DNA of 64,000 nucleotides from assembly GCF_024868665.1 (NCBI RefSeq), contig NC_079900.1:3715573-3779572 (forward strand), written 5' to 3'. The notes below the pieces were generated by a model, which was not told the DNA's origin, searched no databases, and worked only from the letters and a program-made list of their open reading frames with translations. Below are positions 1-12,800 of the stretch, in pieces. A program made the translations under genes and the position numbers. The DNA comes from Triplophysa rosa (lineage: Eukaryota > Chordata > Actinopteri > Cypriniformes > Nemacheilidae). Every line of letters starts with the position of its first letter. Positions within the stretch are counted from its first letter, which is position 1.

Positions 1-577
1 GAGGAAGAGAAAGGTGACCACGTGCCGCAAGAGTGTGTGCTGTCTTGAGGCCATGTGCTGATGGCAACTGTGTGTGTGAGAGAGAGAGAGAGAGCCAATG
101 TTAGAGAATGAGTCATCCTGTAGGAGCTCCGCATCGCACACACAAACACAAACGCAGTGTAAACGAACGAATGGAAAACACATTATACCATCATCCAAAT
201 AAGAGAATGACAAAGAGAGGTGGAAAGAAAACAACATTGTTTTTCTCCATCTTTTTTTGTAAACAGATGGAAATAGCGCACACGCACGAGCACAGCTTCA
301 GTCCTACGATCATCTGAGCAGTATAGGGTAAAGTTCAGCGTGGCCCTGAGACGCAACAGTTGGGTAAATGAGAGCTGCACGAGCCGCTCAGCAAACCAAC
401 TGTCATTTTTCATCAGAATCGGTTGATATGTGTGCATTTACCATGCTTATTTGGTGTAAAAATTGTATGAAATTAATAAATAATAAACATGGTAAACATG
501 TTAAATGGAGCAGAGATGGTCCTTAGCAATATTATATATTATATTTTTTTAACAAATCATTTTTACCTGGTCTCTTA

Positions 578-846
578 CAGTGAAAGTTCACCCCAAAATA
601 ACATTTCTGTCATCACTTATTAACCCTCAGGTTGTTGACACTTTGTTCTTCACAAAAGATATTTTGAGAAATGTCTCTATGGTTTTGTGTCCACACAATG
701 GAAGTCAATGGGGGTCAATGTTGTTTGCTTACCAACATTCTTCAAAATATCTTCTTTTGTGTTCTGCAGAAGAAAGAAAATCATAAAGGTTTGAAATGAC
801 AAAGAGGGTGAATAAATGACAACATTTTCATTTCTGGTTGAACTAT
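578..846. repeat. Foldback MITE, 'TTCACCCAAAAATG' family, copy 1
   Basis: The left end reads AAAGTTCACCCCAAAATAAC and the right end carries the inverted counterpart (CATTTCTGGTTGAACT). Between them is the phrase about a CTGTCATCA motif, ATATTTTGA and TTCTTTTGTGTTCTGCAGAA seen in the other copies. It is a non-autonomous element with no coding capacity. Confidence 0.65.
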
Positions 847-884
847 AAACCGTTACATTTATAAAGATGATAAAAGCATCTCAT

Positions 885-1095
885 GGGCGGTTTCATCGAA
901 CGCACTGGCCCGAAGTTAACTTCCGCTCTGTGTTTGGTTATAATGTAACAGTTTATATGAATATTTTATTGTATAATAATTGTATTAAATTAGTTAAAAA
1001 CTACTCAACAGTTACTGAATCTTTGTGGAGGTCTACCGGACCTAAGTTTGGGCCATAACGTTTGTTTGTTGTTGGCGCTGAAACCGTCTATAAAT
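885..1095. repeat. Short TIR element, 'GTTTCATCG' family, copy 1
   Basis: It begins GCGGTTTCATCGAACGC and ends with the inverted version GCTGAAACCGTCTATAAA. Shared internal words with the element at about 4930-5415 include TAACTTCCG, GTCTGTGTTTGG-like text and TACCGGA. The two are related copies about 4 kb apart. Confidence 0.55.
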
Positions 1096-2529
1096 GATTT
1101 AAATAAAACGAACTGTAAAGACTAAATTATGTAAATATAGCCTTGTTAGTTACACGGTTTGGGACAGACACATTCTAGCAAAAACAAAAAGGATTGAGAC
1201 AAAATCAAAGACATTTATCAAACTATTTAGAAAATGTAGTGACTTTGCACACCCACAGTAGAGGGAGGGAATATTTGCCTTTTTCCTCAAACAGAACAGC
1301 TCAAGGTCAGTGAAATAAAGCATGGAGATATCTCTTCCCGTAGATTTTAGGGTCCTTTAGGTCTGACGAAGCAACTCAGGGACATTTATCATTCTGTCCT
1401 TCAACTAAACAGTTCATTTAGAGGCGGTGAAAAATGAGCAATCTTCCTATTTTCAACTTCCTGGCTGCAGGTTTTACTTTGCCTGTAATTTGTATCATCA
1501 ATCTTCCCCTCGGTAATGACAAGCGCTTTAGTCCCAACTGATACGACAACACCCCCCGCACTACAGACACCCCACATCTGCGGCATGATAAATCTGTTTT
1601 TAATTTCAGTCAACATCAGATTGTCATCTCATCTAGCACCTTACACAACATTTTTTTAACAAAGGGGTCGACAACAACCTTTCTCTATAGAGGACTGCTC
1701 TGCATAACTTTAATTATTATTTGATTGCTTTCATTTTTCATTGTAAACATGGGCTGGGTCTGACAATGAGAACATGTGTTTTGTCCACGGTTGAATGTAG
1801 GTCAACTGTAGTTTGCTCAGGAATTGGACCGTGTTAAGGAAATATGTGAAGTGGGGTTGTCTGAAACATTAAGATGATTTTCTTTCGGAGCTTTAGGATT
1901 CTGCAATACTAAATTATCGTGATCTATTGTGATCGCACATGAGTAAATGCCTGCGTTTGTGAATGCAAGAAAGCTATTATGTCGTTCTTTAAGTTATTGT
2001 TAGACGATGCAGGTTAATAATATAAATAGGTACACGTGGGTGTGTCTATACAAAACAGCATGAGTAAATGTGTGTGTGTAAACTTCCTGTGTGAACTAAA
2101 GAATGCATTCACGTGGCTTTGTTTTGCAGCTACGCTCTTCCTTATAAAAGGCAATTACTCTCTAAATAAAAAGTGTGTCCGAGGTGAGAAAAACAAAACA
2201 TTATGAGTCACGTGATTCGCAATAAAATTAGTATATTGACTTCCTATAAACTAATAAAACAACACAAAAGTAATAAAACGATACAATCGATGTGAAAACA
2301 ACCATTTCACTACCACCAATAAAAAGATCGTCCTTTACAGTCAGTTCCAGCAACGGACGATAAATAATTAAAATTACATATCGAGTTTATCCTCTTCTAT
2401 AATCCTCAGTAGGAAGCAAAGTTTGTATTCCACCTATATTTGGATTGTCCCAACCCTGCTGAAAAAAAAACAATAGGAACAATCAGAGAAATTCTTATGG
2501 TTTGCATTGAAATACCATTATACCATGGT

Positions 2530-3290
2530 CTGTTTGAATACTCCATTCTGATTGGCTGGAAGGTGTGCATTAAAACCCTTTCACGCACGGGTAGCTCCAG
2601 TCAGTTTGATTACATTTAAAATTAAAGGACAGATTTTTTCACCTGTTTTATCTAAAATAACACTGTAAACGTCAATAACAGCTTTAACTTGGCAAATGAC
2701 CATGGTATAAGTGGGATAATCCACAGCTAGCCATGCGTTAAATAAGGGATAATGTACAGGCAGCCGGTTGTTATCGCAGAAATAAGCTTATTTGGCGATA
2801 ATAGCCGGCTGCTTGTACATTATCCCGCTTATTACACGGCTACTTGCCACATGAGAAAAAAACTGGACATTAAATGTGAATTTGAAATATTTTATTAGGT
2901 CATTTTTACTGAATGCAGACCTTCCGCAAGGAAAAGCCATTTACTTTTGGTTTTACGGTAAGAAATGACGTTCAAATGTCATGAACAGGCAATTTGGTTT
3001 AATCATTTGTAAATATAATGTCATATACTGTACAGTATGTTATGTGTATTTATATTTTATTTGTCAAAAAAACCTGTCAAAATGATTTGCTGCATCCGGG
3101 TTACCGTGTGTTATTTGTTTTGAGAGGTTGTTAACTGGGAATAACAAACCTGCAAATGTCGCGACTGGCCAATCAAAATCAAGCATTCCAGCCGTGTAAT
3201 AAAGGATTTTAATGCACTTGGCGGAGGCGACCACCCGACGTGTCGCGCATTAAAACACTTTAATGCACGGTTAGCTGTGGATTATCTCTT
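2530..3290. repeat. Foldback element with a long near-perfect palindrome
   Basis: The outer ends are inverted relative to each other (GTGCATTAAAAC-type text near 2565 and its complement near 3200). Inside, 2737-2836 is a near-perfect hairpin centred on the 14-bp palindrome AAATAAGCTTATTT at 2780-2793. The arms carry GGGATAATGTACA and GCAGCCGG with few mismatches. No coding sequence. Confidence 0.6.
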
Positions 3291-4929
3291 ACTTATGAAC
3301 CATCAGCTTTTCCCATTAAAACCATTACAAAATTCCTTCACAAATTTCAAATCACAAACCTCCTTTGGGCATTATTACAATAGTCAGTAGCCAGGTAACT
3401 CCCCACCAATAGAATTCATCAACAGTAGACACAGTTTCGATTTCCATTAAAACCAATACAATTCCCATTCTAACCATTAAATCCATTATAGTTTCCATTG
3501 TGTTTTATGCAGGGTTCTTTTTTTTTTGCAGCAACTCCTTTAAAGTGAATATTACAGGACTGTAAAACACTACTGAGGGATCACATGAACCTAAAGTTCA
3601 GATTTGTGTTTACCAAGGGTTTTAACCTCAAATATGATGTCACATTGTAACTGAACCTGCAATCCCGGCGCTTTGAGTCTAACAAGGAAATTTTGTCAGA
3701 CAGCACGTCTACACTGAAAGATTTACGACATGAAACAAGAATGCTGCTGTGATCAAACACTTACACAATTATACACAACAAGCATGCAACCTTGTGGAAT
3801 GTCAAGGAAACGTTATAGTTCAGTTGTGTCGCTCACTTCCAGTGTTAAATTCTCAGACTTCTGGCTGTGATTAAGCGTTGGGCGCTTCATATCCCCCGTC
3901 TGCTCCCACGCTGCGGCCCACTCAGGGCCTGTCTGGACTCGGCACTGCACCGCACTGATTCAGGTCCCGCTCTACTCTGGCAATGAGCCAGCGGTGAAAA
4001 TCCCACAGACCTGCCAGAGAGTGAGTCAATCTTTCCCACCCAGACACACGCTGAACATGTTGGAATGTGGCCTTTTTATGTCTATGTCATGGCCGGCTCG
4101 ACATTCCTTATTTATGTCTATTTACTCTTTTGTAAAACTTTTTAACTTTCGTCGCCATACCTCAGTGTAAAAGATCTCATCAAATGAGAACAAGCTAATA
4201 GGACATAATATTATTTCCAAATTTAAAAAGGCAGCAAAAAATGTAACATAGACCACCAAAACTATTTAACCTAGAGTGTACATGCTCTTTTAACTTTTAT
4301 AATCGTGACACGTGCCTATCAGGCTTTGACTTGTGCGCCATCTGGTGGCCGAAATGCGCACTTACATCACTGTTTCTGCTTGAACAAGTTAATCTATTTA
4401 CAAGAAAACTCGTTTGCGTTTTTCTTTAAATTCGTCAGTGCGGCAAAGATTTTCACTTTATGCTACACATTATGTTTTTATCAATATACACAAGGAAACC
4501 CTCTGGTTTGGTAATAAAGCAACATGTGTGACTAATGCAGATAACATCATACCGGGGACTTTCCAGAGTGAGCTCATTCAAAGCATTAAAACCACAGATA
4601 CAGCATAGAAAAGCATAGATATACAGAGGTACTGTCAGGTTAAATGACGGGATTTATAATGGGAAGTAAGAAATGAGAAATCCCTGCAGCTTTGATTAAC
4701 ATTATGTAGCGATGCTAGGCTACATGTGACATTTGCTCATATGTCACTCACCCGTCAGTCCTCTCCTGTTTCCATCATCTCTCTCACTTTTTCTTCAATT
4801 CACCTGACAGCATTAAAGCAAATATTTGACAGTTAATTGACAATCATAACAACACAATCAAAACTAGTGTTTTTTTTACTTACATTCATCTTTTCCTTTT
4901 GTCACATTATTTAGCTAAAATACTTGTTT

Positions 4930-5415
4930 TGCCGTTTCATCGGACGCACGCGCGCCTGACCCCCAGCTAACTTCCGGTCTGTGTTTGGCTAGTGTCTGAT
5001 AATATTACTATTCATCTTTTATTTAAGTTATGTTAATATTAATTTGTATTATTATTTAACTGTATAATAAGTGTATTAAATGAAGGATTTGTTTAATTTT
5101 GCTGTACGTTCATTTTATTAAATAAACAATTTGTTGACTGGGTCCTGTAGTTCGGTCGCATTTATAGAAACCGTTGGTACACTGACATCTAGCGGTTGAG
5201 CTTGGTATCGCAGTCTAAATGTAAAATATTGGAGAGACAAGTTTAGCCACGTGAAGTAACGGTTCCTCTCGGTTTCTTTTGATTGTTATCAGAAATAATC
5301 TACAAGCACTCTATTGTTTGTGAAGGTGTACCGGAAGTTCAGTTGGGGGGGGTCACAAAAGTGCGCATGCGCAGTAACGTTTATTTATGTTGTTAAGATG
5401 AAACCGTCTATAATT
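4930..5415. repeat. TIR element, 'GTTTCATCG' family, copy 2
   Basis: The left end is GCCGTTTCATCGGACGC and the right end is GATGAAACCGTCTATAA, an inverted pair matching the smaller copy at 885-1095. No open frame resembling a transposase was recognised. The interior holds AT-rich sequence and a short G run. Confidence 0.6.
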
Positions 5416-6889
5416 GGTAAAACCACATGTAGTAAAAATAACTTCCACGTCTTTTGCTTCAAGTTCATTAAAGTGGATTCACTGCTCCATGTATCCCTAA
5501 AGACAAAAGAACCAATCAGTGTTCTTCACTCGTTAACCAGTCTGTGCACTTAACCAGAACACGTATCAATCGATCTTGATTCTACATTAGGATGGGTATA
5601 TATATCTACATGTAGGCCTATATCACTATATAATACTAACATATTTAATGCAGAAACAATGTGCAAAATGCAATATATATATATATTGTACATGCATACT
5701 TGTTCCACTAGGGGGAGCACGTGTTACAATTTTCAAATAAACTGCGCAATACCAGTGTTCCCTAACTTCTTGAATATGAATTTATTACATTATACATCAA
5801 ATATAATAAACTTTCCTTTGGGTACAATATTTTTTTATTACCACAATATCACATAGGAAAACGTCTCTAAAACAAAGGGATTATTGAGTGATAAAGCAAT
5901 ATATATTGGCCTAATCAATATAAAACAAAATCAATGATTTTCAATTATTTAAGCTTCTTTCTGTACTCTCAGATCGCTCAGGCTGGTATCAGATTGAATT
6001 TATTCAGTCATTGTTTTCAGGGCTTTATGTTAAGTGATCCGTCAAATTTGAATCTCAAGTTTTTACATTATGACAAAAAATAGCGGTTTCATCAGTGAAA
6101 TGTCACAAGGGCTCGGAATACATGGAGTGCAAAAAAAGGAAAAGAAATCAAACAAAGTCTTTCAAGTGTTATTAAATATGACATCTCATTGCTTCTCTAT
6201 CATACAATTTACAATGTAAGAAAATATGGATAAACTCTGTTAATACTAAAATATGTATATAATATTATTTATCTTTTACAGTGTACTCTTTTACAGTAAG
6301 ACATTTTACATATTTTACATTTTAGTCTCTAAAAACACAGATTGACCAATTACAGTCATATATTGAATTCAATGCAGATTAAAGAGGAAATAAAGAATAT
6401 TACTGTGAAAAGAGCCATCAAACATACAGTAATATTACTACACTACCTCACATTATAAACCATCAAACCTGCAGTTATTTAAAAACTACACTGAAATGAT
6501 GTCACATGTGACAGTAAACAAGAAATGGAGCAACAGCGTCACTTTACACTGTGGGAGTAACCTCTTAACACACACACACACAATCAGAAGGAACATTGTG
6601 AACCGATCATGTTTCTTTTCATTATTGTCCATCATCACATATGCTTTTTAGAAACTGACCTTCACAAACGTCCCATCCCAGGCCTCTAGGTGTCTGATTG
6701 TGTTTCAATACAAAACTAGTGGATTATTATATACCTGGAGTGATGATCTTGCATTGTCTCATTATGATAAGACGAAATAGAGAGAGTCTGAAAAAACGAT
6801 TTGTTCTTCATGTCAGACATACGTAGCTATTTGGGTCTGAGAGACATCTTGGCAAGAAAAGTTTTTGTGTTTGTATCACTCCTCCAGAC

Positions 6890-9800
6890 TCATCGTCCTG
6901 AGGACAGTGAGACAGAGCGGGTGAGATGTTTCCTCTGTCCTTTTGGGCATTTCCGCAGAACAAAGTCATAGTTGGCGGATGTTGACATGGCATAAAATAC
7001 ATTGGCCTTCTCTGGAATATGCAATTCTACGAAAAACAAAATATTCGTTAGGATTGTATGGATGTATCCTGGAAAGTTTAAAATCCTAAATTGATCATTT
7101 TCATATAAACATACCGAAAATGTCTAAAAATATAAATACAAGTTTGAATAAATATTGCACTCTTATACATTTAATTTAATATGTTTTACATAGTCATAAA
7201 ACTTAATTTCATTCATTGTTAATCTGAAAACACTGCAAAAAGATGCTGTTTATATTTTGCACAATTTTTCAGAACAAATGCACAATAAAACAGAATTCGT
7301 TTTTAGTACCTCTGCCTTGGGCCAGAAGTTGTACGAGAGTGAACTCTTGCTCACTTAAATCCTCCAGGTTATGTTTCTGTAAAGCTCTCTGGATTACCTG
7401 CGCGGTCTTATCCTGACTGGTCAACTGCACAATAAGTCATAAAAAATCGATTACAGGTCTTAACCATAAAATCAACTGTCTCTAAACCAACCAGACAAGT
7501 CTGATTTCTGTGATGTTGTTGTACATAACAGACAGGCTTACGGAAACACTTTCCCTGGGGTAAAAACTCACCAAGATGCTCTTGTACATGTTTCCATTGT
7601 TGCAGAACTCCATGCTGACCCTGATGATGCAGGAGTCATCCACCTGCCTGTTGTAGAAGGCGAGTGATGTCATAGAGGCAGAGCGTTTGTGGGCGGAGAC
7701 CAGGTGAGGGTCAGGTGATGCCGAGGAGGATGAGGATGGACTGAGATCTTGCTGTGAGCTGGAGGAAGAACTAGACCTAGAATGGGAGGGTAAGGCCTCG
7801 GTCCTGTTCTGACCGCAGCCGGAAAGAGACTAAAGACAGAAAAAACAGTGATGTTTTAAAATCCATTTCTAACAAATGCAGTGACCAAGCTTTGTTAGTC
7901 TATATTAATTTATGTCATTTATATATAAAAACAGATGACTGTACCAATGTCATGAGCGTCAGGGTTTGAGATGCCGATATCTCTTCCATCTCGGAGCTGC
8001 TGGATCCAGAGGAAGACAGGCTGATCTGATCTGCATTCTTTTTTGATCCATCGTTCCCGGACAAGAGCCTGTAAACACACATCGACGTTAGATTGACCTG
8101 ATGGCATTATTTGTTTTGGATCCTGCTTACTTCCACTGTTGCTGGATTCAGATAAACCAGAAGAAATGCTGCGTGCAAAAGTTAAACTGTAGGACATTGA
8201 ATAATTACTCACGAGGAGAGCTTCTTGGTGAGAGCTCGGTGATTCCAGCCGCTGCTGGATGATGGAGAAGAGTCATGAGACGTCTCAAGCTGTCTGGAAA
8301 GTTCATAGCTGAGGACGATGATGATGCACAGAAACATTTCAAATTCAAAAAAGGGAAGTGATGTCATATCAGAATTTTTGATTCAATTGAAGGTGCTCTT
8401 AATAATCTAAAATTGCAATGGCATTTTGCAGAAGCAAAACATTTTTTTAAACACCCATATATTTACATTCACATTTAGTCGTTTAGCAGACGCTTTTATC
8501 CAAAGCAACTTACAAATGAGGTAACAACATAAGGACAACAAAAAGCATAAGTGCAGTAAAACTGGTCTCATATAGCCTGCCACAGAATACAAAGTTAAGG
8601 TTTTTTTTGTAAGGATAGAAAGTGTAGAAAAGAGATAGAAGTCAGAACTGATCGGTCAGGTGCTGACGGAAGAGATGTGTTTTCAGACGATTCTTAAAGA
8701 TGGCTACAGAATCTGCTGATCTTGTAGCAGCATATATACAGTATATATAGTTAGTTACCCAAAAATTAAAATTCTGTCATCATTTACTCTTGTCATTGCA
8801 AACCTGTATGACTTTCTTTCTTCTGTAGAACACAAAAGATATTTTGAAAAACAACCCGGGACCCCATTGACTTTTATGGACACAAAACCATAGAGACATT
8901 ATGATTCTGTGTTCCTCAAAAGAAAGAGTCATATATAGGTTTTGAACGACATTAACAGCATAAATGCTGAGTTTTTTGGATCTGGTTTCTTATCTCTTCT
9001 CTACTAACCTAAATCAACTTTTGCATGCAAATACAAAACATAATAATAACTCACATTTTTATGCTTATGGATTTCCAAGAAAATATTATAGAATATAGCA
9101 TATTATGGATTTTCCAAGGAAATATTGATACAAAACCATTCACCCATGTTACTGTTCAATGTAACTCATCAATGGTACAGCAAGCTTCCAGCTATCGAAC
9201 ATGTTAAGAACGTTGGAGCTTGCTGCAGCACGTCACTTCAACGTCAGTCTCGTCCGGTGTAGATGGGGTGTTAAAAGTGATACTTCACCCAAAAATGAAA
9301 ATTCTGTCATCATTTACTCACCTTCGAGTTGTTCCAAATCTGTTTACATTTCTTTGTTCTGATGAACACAGAGAAAGATATTTGGAAGAACTCTTGTAAC
9401 CATTGACTGTCACATTTGATGTCAAAAGTGCCCCAGAACGGTTTGCTGTCCTACATTCTTCAAAATGTCTTCTTTTGTGTTCAACGGAACAAGAAAAATT
9501 AAAGTTATTTTTCTTACTATGGTAGTCAATGGGGGGCAAAATCAAGCATTCTTCCAAATATCTTTCTCTGTGTTCATCAGAACAAAGACATTTACACAGA
9601 TTTGGAACAACTCGAAGGTGAGTAAATGACAGAATTTTCATTTTTGGGTGAAGTTTCCCTTTAAGACTGCATTGTATTCTTATTTACACTTCATTTCATA
9701 ACTTTAAGAAAAGCACCTGGGGAACAATATTGATTTTTCTGTGTGCATTCACAAAAGCCTGTGTAGATCTATCACGACTCGCGCTGTAATTCTGATTCAT

Positions 9801-12800
9801 ACAGCTATCATCTCACCTCTCCTGATCCGTGAGAAGCTTCTGGTTCTGTATCCATGCAGTGATCTCAGGATGATCGGTTAAAACATACTGACAGCACGAG
9901 GCTTGCAATTGTCGGATCTGCCTTAAAATCTCATACTCCTGAAGAGGAGACGATTTCCGAGAAATCCAGTGTGCAGGGAGAAGAAAAAATCAAACCGAAA
10001 CAAAAGAGTGTTACGCAAGAAACCCTGCACAAATGAATGGTCATTAGATGAATATCAGCCTGATAAGAGTGTTGTTTATACATAAGCATATCAGATCAAA
10101 GCCTCATAGTGTTTAGAATGTGTACGAATAACAGCTGGACAAAGAAAAGTGGCCATGGATACAGGCAGTCAACACAAAGAAAGACTTACCCTTCGCCTCT
10201 TGTCGAAATTAATAAGGCCACCCTGTTGATGATAAGATATACAGTATAAAGCTATAATGATTTAATGCCTGCTCATTGTATGGTCAGAGAATGTTGAACC
10301 CAATAAAAATGAAACTAAATAAAACGTAAACCAAAACATTTGGTACATTTGGTTTTGACCTTTCCAATATGGTGGAACAGCTCATAGAAAGAGCCACTAA
10401 TGAGGCATCTATGTGTACTATATAAAGTAGTCTGAAGTCTGTTGCTATGGTGTTGCTAAGGTGGTTTAAGTGGTCTTTAGCATGTTGCTATGTGGTTGCT
10501 TGGGTGTTCCGAGTGTTGTTAATGTTTTGCCCTCAGAGTGACCAGCCTCCCATCATTCCTAAACACACAAGGTTTCAGATTCACCTCCACAATGTCTGGC
10601 AGGGCAGTGTCCAGCATGGTCAGTGCTGTGAGGTATGTCCCCAGGTACGGTACCATCCCTCCAGAGGTGCTCTGTAACAAAATCATTCTGTCATCAAAAT
10701 TGTTTATATAAAAATGATTGATATAAAAAGTGTGTCAATACCATTTGTCTTGTAAGGCGACATCTCTTGGATGTTTTTGTGGTAGTGTTATCCATGTCAG
10801 ATTGGCTGCCATCCTAAAACATGGTGAGACAGCTCCTCATAAGGGTAAATAAACATCAACCATCATAAAATCAAGAAAAAAGTATGTATTGTAAGTACAC
10901 TGTAATAAAATGTTCCCTGAGGAGTACTAAAGGTGCTTTCGGGTGAACATCAATCAAACAATTCAAGCACATTTTAGACAAACAATCACACGTGTTTCAT
11001 TTAATATTATAATTGGATTAAACTATGACATAAAATTCTTATATTTTAAATGAAATGAAATTTGAATTGACCTAAAATGGATTAAAACATCCTTAAAACT
11101 GCCAACTTGACAGCTATTCTCACATATGTGACCCACCACAAAACCAGTCATGAGTAGCACGGGGATTATTTTTGGCAATAGCCAAAAAACATTGTGTGGG
11201 TCAAAATGATTTATTTTTCTTTTGCCAAAAACCATTAGGATATTATGTAAAGTTCATGTTCCGTGAAGATATTTTTTAATATCTACCGTAAATATATAAA
11301 AACGTTATTTTTGTGAGTAATATGCTATGCCAAGGACTTCATTTGGACAACTTTAAAGGCGTTTTTCTCACTATTTCAACTTTTTTGCACCCTCAGAGTT
11401 TTAAATAGTTGTATCGCGGCCAAATAATGGAAAGCTTGTTTATTCAGCTTTCAGATGATGTATCAATCGCTTTTGAAAACTGGTTTTGTTTTCCAGGGTC
11501 ACATTTATAATTGTTACTCCAAAAATAAATGTAATGGTTCAAAAACTAGCAGTTGACAAGCTCTTCTAAACTTTTTATTGGTTAAAAAATATTTAGTTAA
11601 TGCACGTAACTAAATGTATTGGTGCCAAACCCACAGAAAACATGGCGACCAACAGTAATGATTTATGAAAAAAATCAAACGAGTGAAAAATGAAGAAACA
11701 CGGTGACCGCCCGATACTGACGCAAACGATTTCTTACATCCACAAAGATTTCTCTGCTGCTCAGGACGCAGTTCTCATCTGGGAATGTTTCACACAGGTT
11801 CTCAAAGACAGACATGGTCTCTCTGCAAAGAGATTTACAAAGAAATATGCCTTAAACAAACACATTCTTCCAGGTTATCTCTTAACTTTCCATTTGTGGA
11901 GTTTATTTGTACCTGCTGACAGCGGCCCAGGTCTTCTTCAGCCTGTAGATGGGGTTGGATTGAAGGGCCGACAAAATGGCCCAGAGCGAAGAGAAGTTCT
12001 TTAGCGCCCTGCACCCCTAGTTGTGAAAAGAAGAAGTTGGATGATATTCTATAGATGATTGTTTCGTTATTGTAACATATACAACAGGCCTTACCTGTGC
12101 AACTCTGACCCATTTCTCAATGACTCTGGCTCTATGTGTGGTTCTGGAGGCGGGGCTCAGAGGTAAAACTAGGTTGGACGAGGGGCAAAGCAAAGAGGTG
12201 ATGACCCGGTTGGTGATGGCATTGAACTGGGCGATGGTGGCCCATATAGTAGGAGAAAGATTCTCTTTCTTGTCTCGTTGAGACCACACACATCCCAGAC
12301 ATTGGAAGGGAATCACCTTCATAAACAGTTCCTATAAATACAACATTAAAAGATGATCACAAATTCGGGGATCGGAAGGAACCAATCAAACGCGAGCAGT
12401 GAACGTAGGCACTCACGGCGTCCATGCGAGTGAGCTGCTCTGCCACATCCGTTACGGAGAAGTCCATGAAATCCGTCTGACTGGATAAATGATCCGAGTC
12501 CTTCTCCCGATCCAGGTCCGGATGTTTTGCATGATCAGTTGATCCGCTGGCCACAGCGACTGAATTACACGCAGAAGAGTTTGAACTAAATCGTTTGAAC
12601 CAAGTTCTTGACTTTAAAACTAGAACAACATTTTCACATGTTCACCAACCTTATTTCAACAAACCCAAACACACAAAATTGTAGGATGTAGGTAGGGAAC
12701 AAACAACACGTTTTCTGATTGGCTAAATCGTATCGTGTTGGCCCCTCCCTCTTTCTAGTTTAAGGACTTTAGGGCGGTTACGGAGACGGGTGTAATTTTT

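Larger units (their letters stand above)
1..6889. other. Gene-free, repeat-rich region downstream of rgl3
   Basis: No exon chain with splice sites and a recognisable protein could be built here on either strand; the open frames are short and low in complexity. The stretch holds a short GA repeat near 90, several inverted-repeat elements listed separately, and AT-rich sequence. The part just below 6890 must contain the 3' UTR of rgl3, which runs leftward. I could not fix the polyadenylation site by eye. Confidence 0.6.

Noticed and set aside
11690..12113. Plus- and minus-strand frames over rgl3 exons
   Set aside because: They are shadow frames of the GEF exons; the correct reading was fixed by splice phase and the RGL motif.
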